64,000 bases of DNA from Haloarcula pelagica (GTDB taxonomy: Archaea; Halobacteriota; Halobacteria; Halobacteriales; Haloarculaceae): positions 248,001 through 312,000 of the forward strand of contig NZ_CP126161.1 in assembly GCF_030127105.1 (NCBI RefSeq), given 5' to 3'. The notes under the pieces were generated by a model that was not told where the DNA came from, made no database searches, and worked only from the letters and a program-made list of their open reading frames with translations. The position numbers were made by a program, and so were the translations under genes. Shown here piece by piece: positions 8,617-16,913 of this stretch. Numbering within the stretch: the stretch's first letter is position 1; each line of letters begins with the position of its first letter.

Positions 8617-8753
8617 ACCGTGCCAGTTGGGTCGACTACGCGATCGCGTGTCTGGCCTGCTGCGGACACGATCCCCGCGCGGTCCGGGAGTGGCCCGAGC
8701 GTGATCTGGAGGCGGCGATGATCGTCTACCACACCCACTGGAGGGGCCGATGA
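8613..8753 (+). CDS. Frameshifted extension of the tail chaperone (gpT-like)
   Basis: This -1 frame is open from 8478 to the TGA at 8751-8753. After the chaperone stop it encodes about 46 residues including WVDYAIACLACCGHDPRAV and REWPERDLEAAM, a folded-looking helical piece. No ATG, GTG or TTG in this frame lies between the chaperone stop and codon 36 of the extension, so independent initiation is unlikely. It ends on the tape-measure ATG (ATGA). A programmed -1 frameshift is inferred. Candidate slip sites are the TTTT run near 8570 and the GGT TAG pair at 8611-8616 next to a GGAGG stretch. Coordinates give the part unique to the shifted frame. Confidence 0.6.
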   Translation, partial: LDRASWVDYAIACLACCGHDPRAVREWPERDLEAAMIVYHTHWRGR

Positions 8754-9769
8754 CAGAGTTTGGTGCATCTGCGACGCTGACCGTCACCGTCGACCAGTCC
8801 TCACTCGCCAGCGCCCGCGACGAGGTCGAAGAGGCGCTCGGTGAGGTGACGGTCGGCGCCGCACAGACTGTTGGACAGCGCCCCCGGACCGATGGCGGGG
8901 TCGCCGCCGCTGGCGGCACGGCCGCCGCCGAAGACACGCTCGACGAGCAGCTCGCCGTGTTGGAGGATATCCTCGACGAACTGGAACAGGGCGCTGCCGG
9001 CGGTGGTGGTGGCGGAACGACCGGGTTCATCGGCGGCCTCGGCGGCGGGGCGGCCTTGGGAACTGCGGGCACAGCCGGTTTGGGAGTGCTTGCGGCCACC
9101 ACTGGCGCAGGACTCAACTTGGCGAGCATCTTGGGCATCGAACAACTCCAGCAGAATACAGCGAACAACAGCGCCCAAGATACGGGACTTGAAGGGTTGC
9201 AAAACACGCTTCGCCAGAGCGGGATCTTCGGGGCGACTAACCCAGCACAGTTGGGCGCGAACATCGGACTCGAAGCCGGAAAGGCGTTAAAAAAGCGATT
9301 TGGCGCTGCAACGATTGGCGGGATTCTCGGCCGCGAAGCCTCAAAACAAATCAAAGAAGCGATCAAGTCCGCAGAGACATTTACCGACCCCGCAGGCGAG
9401 CGGCCGCCTGGACCGAACGAACTCCGAAACCGTTCGCGGTCGGATCCGCTGACAGACCCACTGGACACTGGCTCTGATGTGACGACAAACCGCGGGCCGA
9501 ACGAACTCCGGAACAGACAACGAACCGGAACGCTCCCCACAGGCGGCCCTCCAGGGCCGAACGAACTCCGGAACCGCCAACAGACCGGCGAGCTCGTTGA
9601 CGAGCAAGAAGAGCCGCCTAGCCCAAACGACCTCCGGAACCAGACCCAAACGGGAGACATCAACATCGAGGTCGACCAGTCCAAGGATGTCCAGCGACAA
9701 CTGGACGAGGTCAAGCGCGAAGTCGACAAGATCAAACGCGACTTCCAGCGCGGGGGGTTGCGTCGGTAA
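8750..9769 (+). CDS. Short tail tape measure protein
   Basis: 339 residues. The N-terminus is a Val/Ala-rich helical part with a coiled-coil-like ALEDILDELEQ region. A Gly/Ala-rich hydrophobic stretch follows (about 84-128, GGGG to GLNLASILGI), then a helical segment (about 130-215). Four copies of a PNELRN motif follow at about 221, 249, 269 and 291, and the C-terminus (about 300-335) is a charged coiled coil. Hydrophobic centre plus coiled coils and position right after the chaperone fit a tape measure. It is short, so a short tail is predicted. Confidence 0.7.
   Translation: MTEFGASATLTVTVDQSSLASARDEVEEALGEVTVGAAQTVGQRPRTDGGVAAAGGTAAAEDTLDEQLAVLEDILDELEQGAAGGGGGGTTGFIGGLGGGAALGTAGTAGLGVLAATTGAGLNLASILGIEQLQQNTANNSAQDTGLEGLQNTLRQSGIFGATNPAQLGANIGLEAGKALKKRFGAATIGGILGREASKQIKEAIKSAETFTDPAGERPPGPNELRNRSRSDPLTDPLDTGSDVTTNRGPNELRNRQRTGTLPTGGPPGPNELRNRQQTGELVDEQEEPPSPNDLRNQTQTGDINIEVDQSKDVQRQLDEVKREVDKIKRDFQRGGLRR
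9410..9658 (+). repeat. Fourfold PNELRN repeat within the tape measure gene
   Basis: Motif starts lie at 9410, 9494, 9554 and 9620, with unit spacings of 28, 20 and 22 residues. The core is GPNELRNR followed by a polar residue, then [QR]TG; the last copy is SPNDLRNQ. The second and third copies share a near-identical DNA stretch of about 20 bases. Changing the copy number would alter tail length. Confidence 0.75.
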
Positions 9770-10299
9770 TGGCCCCGCTCTCTGGCATCCGACTCACGCT
9801 TCCCAACGGAACGGTGTTCCGGACGACGCGCAACGTCTCCGTCGACCCGCAGCGGGAGACGCTCTGGCTGTTCAACGGCGCCCAGCAGGGCCTCGCGATC
9901 CTCGAAGAACTCGGACTCTCGGGCCAGGGGAACGGCACCGGCGACGGGATCTACCTCGGCGCCGGCGCCGCCGTCTCGCGGACCGAAGTCAGGTTCACGC
10001 AACACGAGGGCAACACCGAGCAGTGGGGCGACTCTGCGGCCGACGACTCGGCCAGGTCGAAGCGAGACGAACTCGTGAACGCCCTCGAACGGACGCGAAT
10101 CTCCAGCGACAACCCGGCCACCCTAGAACACTCGGAGTTCTCCACCGGCGGGAAGTTCGAACCCCGTGAAGTGGTCGTCCTCCAGTTCCAGCTGCCGACC
10201 GACGCCCGCGAGGACACGTCGTCGTTTTCGGGAACGATCTCGTTCGGCAACGCCGGCGACATCCAGAGCGTCCTCCAGGGCGGTGAGCGAACCCCATGA
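9769..10299 (+). CDS. Distal tail protein candidate 1
   Basis: 176 residues; the ATG overlaps the last base of the tape-measure stop. The pattern is mostly beta with GIRLTLPNGTVFRT at the start and VVVLQFQLPTD near the end. It lies directly after the tape measure, where distal tail (Dit-like) or baseplate proteins are encoded. No specific family motif was recognised. Confidence 0.5.
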   Translation: MAPLSGIRLTLPNGTVFRTTRNVSVDPQRETLWLFNGAQQGLAILEELGLSGQGNGTGDGIYLGAGAAVSRTEVRFTQHEGNTEQWGDSAADDSARSKRDELVNALERTRISSDNPATLEHSEFSTGGKFEPREVVVLQFQLPTDAREDTSSFSGTISFGNAGDIQSVLQGGERTP

Positions 10300-11402
10300 C
10301 ACAGCGCCTGCTCCATGCCGTCAACATCCCCTCGGATGCACAGACCCGCGCCGGCGGCGACCAGCGCAAACAACTCTCGAAGCTTGGGCAGTTGAACGGC
10401 CGCCCCGGGACCGTCGAGCCTATCTCCAGCGACCCCGACGAAAAGACGCTGACGGGCTACTACGCCGGTCGCTTCGCCGAACTCTCTGCCCGCGAAGTCG
10501 AAGAGCTGTTCAGCGCCAGCGGCATCGACGTGGTCCCGTTTGCCGGCCGCTCACAGCCGACCAAGGAGGACGGCTACTACGCGCTGGACAACGTCCGCAG
10601 CGAGCGCCCGGATCCGCGGTCGGACGGCCTCTTCCGCTTCGACGGGCGGCTCACGCTCAAGGGCTCGCGACAGTCCCACTGGCGGGCCGTCACAACGACG
10701 ACGCCCAACAGCAGCGGCGATCCCTCGATCGGCGAGATCGGCGTGCCCGCCGCCGCGTCCGACATCCGATGGTGGGACGAGACGACCGGCGACGTGACTT
10801 CTGCGTCGTCGTCTCGCGTCGAGGACGGAGAGAACGCGAACATCGAGATCTACGACGCCACGGGCGTGAGCTTCGACCGACCGACGCTGCTCTACTCGGT
10901 GGCCTACGGTCAAGAGTGGCAGACCGATAGCCGGGTGTGGGACGACTACGGTCGGTCCAAGAGCGCGACCATCGACGGCACGACCGTCCCCTCGCAGTGG
11001 CAGCGCGTCTACTCGACGACGCACGACCCCCGCGGCGGGATCCGCTTCGAGACCCAGCGGTTGCGCGTGACCACTGACGGCTCGCTGTCGGCGTCGCGGT
11101 GGGACGGCGTCAACTACAGCAACGTCTCGCTGGGCGCATCCTCGTGGAACCTCCAGTCCGCGGCGCTGGAGCGCATCGACCTGCCCGTCGTGGTGGGCCG
11201 GTTCACGTTCTCGGACGGGTCCAGCACGGCCACTGTGTTGGGCTCGTTCATCCGCGGGCTCGATAACGCTATCTGGCGCGAGCCCGGTGGTGGGGCGCCG
11301 CCCGCCGGCCTCCAAGACCTGCTCGGCCCGATCGCCGCCAGCTACGCGCCCGGGCCCGAGCCGACCAGCGGGATCGTTCCGAAGGCGGAGGTCGAGATAT
11401 GA
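10296..11402 (+). CDS. Distal tail / baseplate protein candidate 2
   Basis: 368 residues, ATGA-coupled to both neighbours. The middle contains lectin-like beta segments (IRWWDETTG, NIEIYDATGVSF, RVYSTTHDPRGG). The C-terminus is Gly/Pro-rich. Position between a Dit-like gene and a large hub-like gene suggests a baseplate or tail-tip structural protein. The family was not recognised. Confidence 0.5.
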   Translation: MTQRLLHAVNIPSDAQTRAGGDQRKQLSKLGQLNGRPGTVEPISSDPDEKTLTGYYAGRFAELSAREVEELFSASGIDVVPFAGRSQPTKEDGYYALDNVRSERPDPRSDGLFRFDGRLTLKGSRQSHWRAVTTTTPNSSGDPSIGEIGVPAAASDIRWWDETTGDVTSASSSRVEDGENANIEIYDATGVSFDRPTLLYSVAYGQEWQTDSRVWDDYGRSKSATIDGTTVPSQWQRVYSTTHDPRGGIRFETQRLRVTTDGSLSASRWDGVNYSNVSLGASSWNLQSAALERIDLPVVVGRFTFSDGSSTATVLGSFIRGLDNAIWREPGGGAPPAGLQDLLGPIAASYAPGPEPTSGIVPKAEVEI

Positions 11403-13549
11403 GTGACCGCTATCGCATCGAGGTCGACCACCCCAGCGGGTCAACGCTTCGCGTCGACCCCATCGACCAAGCCCAGTATCTTCCCAACCTCAACGGCAAG
11501 CCCGAGCTGCAAGTCCCCGTTCGCAAGAGCGACCGGTGGCTGGACGACTCCTGGGAGGGTGCCGAGCCCGACATGCGAGCGTGGCTCAACGGCCAGCGGC
11601 TCCCGATCGACGAACTCCGCCGCGTCGAGCGCCAGGACGATCGGGCCGTCCTCGTGGGCGAGGGTGGCAAGCAACTGGACGCGCCGGTCGCGATCGAGGT
11701 CGACCAGGAGGAGGCCTACATCGCAGCTCGGGATGCCGTCCAGAGCAACACAGCGTACGCGACGGACTTCGACGATCCCGCCAGCGGGACCGACGAGCGG
11801 CTGGTCCAAGAGGCCAGCAGCGAGACGGACTTGCTCAATCGGCTGGCGGAGAAGGAAACCGACCCGAACGGGCAGTTACTGGATACGACGCCGGCGCAGT
11901 TCACGAACGGCGGCATCGAATCACTCCAGACCTGCTGGACGGTTGAGGCCGAGGACTGGGACGACGAAACCGGCGACGGGTTTGGCTCGACCGGCGACAC
12001 GGCACTCTCTGGCAACGAGGCGATCGGCTTTCGCGACCAGGTTTCGGTGCGCTACTACGATTTCACGCCTCAGTATGACATCCCAGCGGGCGCGTTCGAG
12101 ATTTTTTACAGGAACTACGGCACCACCGATGCGCCGTTCGTCATCTGGGAGCTTGCCGGCCCGGACATCCCGACTAGCGAGGAGCGGATCGGCGAGACCA
12201 ACAACCTGCTGTCGATGTCGTGGGACGGCGTCTATGAGACCGTTTTCGGGGCCGAGGCGCCGCGGCTGGAAGCTGGGAATACGTACACAGTCCGGGCTCG
12301 GACAGAAGGCAACGGGACTGGTGAGCGGTTTATCGACGTGATCGCCCCACACGATACCCGGTTTTCACACACGTTCGACAACAACACAACCGACCCCGAC
12401 GGCGACGGTGTCTACCATCTCTCGGGCCCGGAGCTCTACCCTAACGGACCACAGCTTGACTTCGAGGATGCTGCGACGGCAGCTGCCGTCGTCGGCGCCC
12501 GGGTCGACTCGTCGTTTACAGGCTTCACGACTGACTCGCAGATTGCTGTTTCCAACAACAACGGCGGGACTTACGAGACCGCGTCGCCGTCGAACGCGAC
12601 CTTCACGTTCCCCTCCTCTGGCGGACAGCTCCGCTTCCGCGCGCAGATCGGCCGCAGCGGAATCCGGGATGGGGCGACGCCGCTGTCCGGCTTCGATCCG
12701 ACGCGGCTTGACGGCTACGAGCTCTACGCCCGTCTCGAAGACTCGCCGGTCCTCCAAAACCGGACGTTTAACGGCTCTGTGTTGGATTGGCTCAACGTGG
12801 TCGCGGCATACGCCAACAGCTTGTGGGAGCTCCAGTGGGATCCAGCCTCGGGCTCGATTGAGGTCAACTGGGCCCGCGGCGGTACTCGCGGGAGCGCGAC
12901 CCCCGGCGCCGTCGTCTCTCGCAGTGTCGAGAAGGACCTCCGGATTTACAAGAAGGCGACCGTCGAAGGCAGCTTCCGGCGCCGCGACGGCGAGCCGATC
13001 ATCGCCGACCACGGCACCGCACAGGCGCTCGATCAGGATCGCCTGCTGCCCGGCCGGGAGTCGTTGGTCGCCAACGACGGGACCGAGTACGAGGAGAGTA
13101 TCGACTACTCAATCGAGTATCAGCCCGGGACGATCACAACGTTATCAAGCGGCGACATCACGGACGGGCAGCCGCTGACGATCTCGTACGAGTTCAAGCC
13201 CGTGGGGAGCTATCAGGCGGAGACGTTCAGTGCCGGTGATCGCGAGCTCCCCACGCAGACGATCAACAGCGTGACCACCAGCCGCGAGGCGAAGGTGGCG
13301 GCCTCACAGATCGTCCGCGGCGCCGACTCGCCCCGCGTGACCGCGGAGCTCGTTCTTTCTCGGCTAGACGCCGGTCAGTCGCTGCTTGACGATGTGGTCT
13401 TGGACATCCCCGGCGAGGACGGCTTTGAGATCGAGAGTCTGACCAGAGAGCCCGGCCGCATCGCGCTCCAGTGCGGGACGCGAGCGCCGGTCTCGGAGGT
13501 CGTCAGTGACATCCAGTCTCAGCTGTCGGAGACGGCCGACCGGGCGTAA
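11399..13549 (+). CDS. Large tail-hub-like protein
   Basis: 716 residues and the last gene of the rightward late operon. The N-terminal part (about 1-130) and the C-terminal part (about 450-716, with FNGSVLDWLNVVAAYANSLW and LRIYKKATVEGSFRRR) resemble the split hub domains of tail-tip (gp27-like) proteins. The middle (about 170-420) is a beta-sandwich insertion with an aromatic-rich carbohydrate-binding look (DNNTTDPDGDGVYHLSGPELYP). Host contact or membrane entry is inferred. The stop is followed 22 bases later by the end of the opposite-strand gene. Confidence 0.55.
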   Translation: MSDRYRIEVDHPSGSTLRVDPIDQAQYLPNLNGKPELQVPVRKSDRWLDDSWEGAEPDMRAWLNGQRLPIDELRRVERQDDRAVLVGEGGKQLDAPVAIEVDQEEAYIAARDAVQSNTAYATDFDDPASGTDERLVQEASSETDLLNRLAEKETDPNGQLLDTTPAQFTNGGIESLQTCWTVEAEDWDDETGDGFGSTGDTALSGNEAIGFRDQVSVRYYDFTPQYDIPAGAFEIFYRNYGTTDAPFVIWELAGPDIPTSEERIGETNNLLSMSWDGVYETVFGAEAPRLEAGNTYTVRARTEGNGTGERFIDVIAPHDTRFSHTFDNNTTDPDGDGVYHLSGPELYPNGPQLDFEDAATAAAVVGARVDSSFTGFTTDSQIAVSNNNGGTYETASPSNATFTFPSSGGQLRFRAQIGRSGIRDGATPLSGFDPTRLDGYELYARLEDSPVLQNRTFNGSVLDWLNVVAAYANSLWELQWDPASGSIEVNWARGGTRGSATPGAVVSRSVEKDLRIYKKATVEGSFRRRDGEPIIADHGTAQALDQDRLLPGRESLVANDGTEYEESIDYSIEYQPGTITTLSSGDITDGQPLTISYEFKPVGSYQAETFSAGDRELPTQTINSVTTSREAKVAASQIVRGADSPRVTAELVLSRLDAGQSLLDDVVLDIPGEDGFEIESLTREPGRIALQCGTRAPVSEVVSDIQSQLSETADRA

Positions 13550-13571
13550 TAGTCAACTCGTGCTTGTTGGG

Positions 13572-15179
13572 TCAGGCGGTTGCGCTGGGGTGACAACTCG
13601 GCCTCGTATAGATATACACTGGGCCACCAGTCGAATTGACAGTTGTATACTCCCGGACTTGCGAGGAATCAAAGATAAACTGACGCGCAGCCCCCCACTG
13701 CCCAGTTAGCCTCACCGGACCGCCTACCGAGATTGGTTCGTTGACCAGCAACGCATCGAAAGCGACCGTCCCGTCGCTGTTGTTGATCGCGTACTCCTGC
13801 CCATAGCGACCGTAGTACGTGACCTGGAGCCGGTACCCCTCTTTTGTTAGCGTATACCCGACTTCTGGGTCATCAGGGACGCCTGCCTCAACCCAGATAT
13901 CATCACATGTCGTCGCTGCGAGCGCGGCCGCGACTTGGTCGCCTGTCTCAACGTTGTATCCCCCAGTAGATTGTTGCGTCTCGGCCGCGACGGCGACGCC
14001 ATTCACAGCTGCGAGGACGACCGCCACTGCTATCGCCACTCTTAGTGGTCTGTACTCAGCACGCTCACCGGCTCGGATTGCCACAACAGCTAACAGAACG
14101 ACACCCAAGAGAACCAGATACACCCCTCGTGGTGCGACTCGAAGGAACTGGACGACAGGGAGATCGTAGGCGATCCTGACGCCCATCGACAGCGCCACAC
14201 CAAGGACGATGGCCGCTGTCACACCCACGCCCCAGTGCTTGCGTTCAGTATCCTCGGTATAGTACAGCAGCCAGAACCCCGCGATTCCGAGTAACACCAT
14301 CGGAAACCCGACGACAGCGTACGACTCGAAAGTGAGTGGGCCACGTGAAAGCTCGTTTTCGACGAGCCAGTAGCCCGACAGTCCTGTGAGAATCTGCGTT
14401 ACTGACAGCCCACCGCCCATCTGTGGCCGTGCTGTGTCCCGCAGTAAGACCGGGATTAGAGAGAGAATCTTCGGAGTGGCGATCAGCCCGCTCAGGACGG
14501 CGGTTCTCATCGCTGCTGCACTCCGACGCGCCACAAAAACGCAGGCCGCGGCCACCAACAGATACGTCCCAAAATAGATGCTCCCAGACAGATAGCCTGC
14601 AGCCACACCGAATCCGGCCAGGAGTCCTGCACGAGAGGGGTCGGTGTCGATCTGGGATGGATGGAGCTGCCACAGCCCTAGGACAATCCACGGCCATGAA
14701 AGCACCTTTTCGATATGGCCGTTGAAGTGGATGATTATCAGCGTGAATAATAGCGCGATCACGCTAGCGGAGAGTTGATTTAGGTATCGCCGGCCATAGA
14801 CGTATGATACCGCCGCTGTTGCGATGATGTGGGCCGCATACAGGAACTTATAGTATGCCAGCATCGGCACCCAGGGCAGGAACATCGGCCACCATGGCGG
14901 ATAGAAGCCTTTCCACAGCGGGTTTGCGAACTGCCACTCGCCACCGTACCACTGCTCAGTATAGAGTGGCAACTCGCCGCTTGCGACAGAGGCACGAGCG
15001 TGAAGCACCGGAATGAGGTTTGAAAAGAAGTCATTTGGATACGGGAACCCAGGTTTCGTGAGCGGCCCCCATTCAAGATATATCGCAACGCCAGCAATTG
15101 CCACGATAATAAAAACCGATTGCCAATGCCCCCTAAACCATCGGCTCAGTGTAGTTTCAACCCCAGATACATCATCCAT
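13572..15179 (-). CDS. YfhO-like multi-pass membrane protein (GT-C glycosyltransferase candidate), virus cargo
   Basis: 535 residues from ATG 15179; an upstream ATG at 15314 would add 45 residues of non-haloarchaeal character. An A/T-rich box 20-35 bases before 15179 supports the shorter form. About 11-13 TM segments are followed by an extracytoplasmic C-terminal domain. The first loop has PNDFFSNLIPV and GELPLYTEQWYGGEWQF with NPLWKGFYPPWW, the pattern of YfhO/GT-C enzymes that use lipid-linked sugars. It lies opposite to the late operon with lower GC, as virus-carried cargo does. Modification of host surface glycan or superinfection exclusion is inferred. Confidence 0.65.
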   Translation of the reverse strand: MDDVSGVETTLSRWFRGHWQSVFIIVAIAGVAIYLEWGPLTKPGFPYPNDFFSNLIPVLHARASVASGELPLYTEQWYGGEWQFANPLWKGFYPPWWPMFLPWVPMLAYYKFLYAAHIIATAAVSYVYGRRYLNQLSASVIALLFTLIIIHFNGHIEKVLSWPWIVLGLWQLHPSQIDTDPSRAGLLAGFGVAAGYLSGSIYFGTYLLVAAACVFVARRSAAAMRTAVLSGLIATPKILSLIPVLLRDTARPQMGGGLSVTQILTGLSGYWLVENELSRGPLTFESYAVVGFPMVLLGIAGFWLLYYTEDTERKHWGVGVTAAIVLGVALSMGVRIAYDLPVVQFLRVAPRGVYLVLLGVVLLAVVAIRAGERAEYRPLRVAIAVAVVLAAVNGVAVAAETQQSTGGYNVETGDQVAAALAATTCDDIWVEAGVPDDPEVGYTLTKEGYRLQVTYYGRYGQEYAINNSDGTVAFDALLVNEPISVGGPVRLTGQWGAARQFIFDSSQVREYTTVNSTGGPVYIYTRPSCHPSATA

Positions 15180-15326
15180 AAATACCACTCCGTGAGTGTA
15201 TTTTTGTAATTTACGAATGACAGGGGCTTGCGACTGTAGCGATTCGGTCAGCCTGGTGGTTTTGGTGAAGTCAATTAGCGAAAAAGTATCATTTATTGAT
15301 AGAATAAGGCACACTCAATGGCGGTA

Positions 15327-15575
15327 TTACCGAATCCGTTCACAAAATTCACATGGGGCCATGTTTTTCTTCTGAGCCTCGGCAACAGTCATCGGCACAA
15401 ATTCGGTATCTGGAGGGCCTGCATTGCACATCGGATCGCCGTCTACATCCGGTTCGTGATATGCATAGGCACCACGTGATGCTGCCTTCGGAGTGGCCAC
15501 AACTATCGCGTCATCATGGCGATCATCTTCTTCGGCCATTTGCTCACGCTCATCAGCCGTTTTGTTTCCGCACAT
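15327..15575 (-). CDS. Small Cys-containing hypothetical protein
   Basis: 82 residues. The start at 15575 is supported by a TAATATAATATTA stretch about 20-34 bases upstream on the same strand (leaderless pattern). The C-terminus has PMCNAGPP and APCEFCERIR, a possible zinc site with a middle AYHEPDVDGD. This 'C...C..C' end is common in small haloarchaeal proteins of unknown function. Confidence 0.6.
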   Translation of the reverse strand: MCGNKTADEREQMAEEDDRHDDAIVVATPKAASRGAYAYHEPDVDGDPMCNAGPPDTEFVPMTVAEAQKKNMAPCEFCERIR

Positions 15576-15683
15576 ATACTCGCGCAGGATCTAAGTAATA
15601 TTATATTACCCGATTTGAACCATTAGCCCCTTACGCTACTCGGGTACACATGATTTAATTGTACGCCCCCTACAGAAGCCTCT

Positions 15684-15836
15684 ATGCAGACAGGTGTCGA
15701 CACCGTACCCGGATTGCCGTTCGTTCAAGACATGCTCGCGAACGCCCCGGCAATCGTCGTGGGCGGTATTCTGTTGGCACTCGCTGTGCTTATTTTCCGG
15801 TGGAAGACTGAAAACAGCACGAAAATGTCGCGATAA
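15684..15836 (+). CDS. 50-residue single-TM protein (lysis or exclusion candidate)
   Basis: The ATG at 15684 lies 24 bases after a TTTAATT box (15654-15660), a good leaderless promoter, so this gene is likely transcribed by itself. The protein has a polar N-terminal 24 residues, one TM helix (APAIVVGGILLALAVLIF) and a short basic tail. Holin-like or superinfection-exclusion roles are possible for a protein of this shape in a provirus. No family was recognised. Confidence 0.55.
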   Translation: MQTGVDTVPGLPFVQDMLANAPAIVVGGILLALAVLIFRWKTENSTKMSR

Positions 15837-15840
15837 GCGG

Positions 15841-16065
15841 TCAGCCCAGCAACTGCTCGGCGTACCACCGCGAGTGGACGAACCGCTGGGGGCAGTCTTG
15901 CTCGTGGGGGAAGTCGTCGATGTTCCAAGCCGTCGCACCGCACTCGACACAGCGGATTTCGCCCGTCGGGCGCTTCTCGGTCAGCCCGCCGGTCCCGATC
16001 TCGACCTCTTCCCAGACGAGCTTGAACTCCGTTTCCGGCGCCGCGAACGATAAGTAGCCGGCCAT
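15841..16065 (-). CDS. Small zinc-binding hypothetical protein
   Basis: 74 residues. A CVECGA motif and a following HEQDCPQR give a C-x2-C plus H-x3-C zinc site. It is the last gene of a leftward cluster (15841-17583) whose genes overlap by four or more bases. Related small 'CxxCG...H..xC' proteins occur widely in haloviruses without known role. Confidence 0.6.
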   Translation of the reverse strand: MAGYLSFAAPETEFKLVWEEVEIGTGGLTEKRPTGEIRCVECGATAWNIDDFPHEQDCPQRFVHSRWYAEQLLG

Positions 16066-16163
16066 CAGTCCAGCTCCCAGCCGACGCCGTCGGTGCGGTC
16101 GTAGCTGACGACGATCGCCCGGCGCGTGTAGGGCACCGACAGCTCCTTCTCGACGCGGATCAT
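16065..16163 (-). CDS. 32-residue peptide in the leftward cluster
   Basis: An ATG at 16161-16163 opens a frame of 32 codons whose stop overlaps the next ATG. The peptide begins MIRVEKELSVPYTRR and ends YDRTDGVGWELD, a plausible beta-hairpin-rich mini-protein. The tight overlap with both neighbours supports it as real coding sequence. Function unknown. Confidence 0.5.
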   Translation of the reverse strand: MIRVEKELSVPYTRRAIVVSYDRTDGVGWELD

Positions 16164-16543
16164 CGCGACGCCTCCGTGAGGTGCGTGATCGTCACGTCTT
16201 CAACGACTTCGTCGCCGACCGGCCGCCAGTCGTCGCCGTCGCGCTCCTCGACGTGGCGGGTCCATTCGTCGCCGTCGGGCACCCACCGGTAGCGACGGCG
16301 CTGGCACGTCGGGAGCGTGTGCTCGACCACGACGCCACCCCCGCCGTCGGCGCGGACCGGGTCGCCGTTCTCGTCGGGGTCGTCGCCCAGCTCGTCCAGC
16401 GCCATGTCGGCGGCCATCGCGATGGTCGCCACGTCGACCGCCGCGTCGGCGTCCTCGTCGATCGCGTCCAGGACGAGGCCAGCTTGCTTGCGGATCTCCG
16501 CGAGGCGCTGCTGGGGAGAGCCCGCAGGGTGGTCACTCGGCAC
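16160..16543 (-). CDS. Acidic hypothetical protein, 127 aa
   Basis: Start is the GTG at 16543, which overlaps the stop region of the upstream SWIM gene; the frame extends further up but then runs in non-haloarchaeal composition inside that gene. The N-terminal helix (QQRLAEIRKQAGLVLDAIDE) is followed by an acidic centre and a C-terminal strand region with YRWVPDGDEWTRHVEE. Family not recognised. Confidence 0.55.
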   Translation of the reverse strand: MPSDHPAGSPQQRLAEIRKQAGLVLDAIDEDADAAVDVATIAMAADMALDELGDDPDENGDPVRADGGGGVVVEHTLPTCQRRRYRWVPDGDEWTRHVEERDGDDWRPVGDEVVEDVTITHLTEASR

Positions 16544-16913
16544 CGGCGGACCCCCCGTTATCGAAGTGTTGGTAGTCGGGCTCGCCGGCGACGAAGCGGC
16601 CGAGATCGTCGTCGATCGCCGCGCGGTCGGCCCAGCTGGGGATCGGCCGCCGCCCGGTCGCGAACGCGACGCGTCGCCGGTGCTTGCAGCCAGCGGAACG
16701 GACTGAGTCGTCCCAGCACTCACAGCGGCCGTCGTGCATGTCGACCAGGTACTCGCTGCCCGACTGAGTGGTGACTTCGAACAGCCCGTCAGCGCCGCGG
16801 GCACGGCCGCCCTCGGTGACGGTCATGACCTCCGTGAGCGCCCGGGCGTCGCGTTCGTCGAGGTCGATCGGATCCGTCGCCGGGCGGAGTTCGGCGCGCT
16901 TCGACGCCATCAC
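16533..16913 (-). CDS. SWIM zinc-finger protein
   Basis: 126 residues. The motif CEC at 64-66 followed by C76 and H78 in GCKHRR is a SWIM finger (CxCx(n)CxH), a nucleic-acid or protein binding zinc module. The N-terminal half contains FEVTTQSGSEYLVDMHDGR leading into the finger. SWIM proteins are frequent in haloarchaeal viruses and plasmids. It shares an overlapping operon with four other small genes. A regulatory role is likely but unproven. Confidence 0.75.
   Translation of the reverse strand: MMASKRAELRPATDPIDLDERDARALTEVMTVTEGGRARGADGLFEVTTQSGSEYLVDMHDGRCECWDDSVRSAGCKHRRRVAFATGRRPIPSWADRAAIDDDLGRFVAGEPDYQHFDNGGSAGAE

Noticed and set aside
8620-8721. GTG-started 33-codon frame after the chaperone stop
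   Set aside because: The product is basic and Arg/Ser-rich, unlike virus proteins. The overlapping -1 frame encodes a more convincing extension.
7924-10005. A 693-codon open frame on the - strand under the tail chaperone and tape measure genes
   Set aside because: It runs antisense to well-supported coupled genes. Its Ser/Pro/Arg-rich product is unlike the acidic proteins of this genome, so it is a by-product of high GC.
15179-15314. Longer N-terminus for the YfhO-like protein starting at 15314
   Set aside because: The extra 45 residues are not haloarchaeal in composition and an A/T-rich promoter box lies directly upstream of the internal ATG at 15179.
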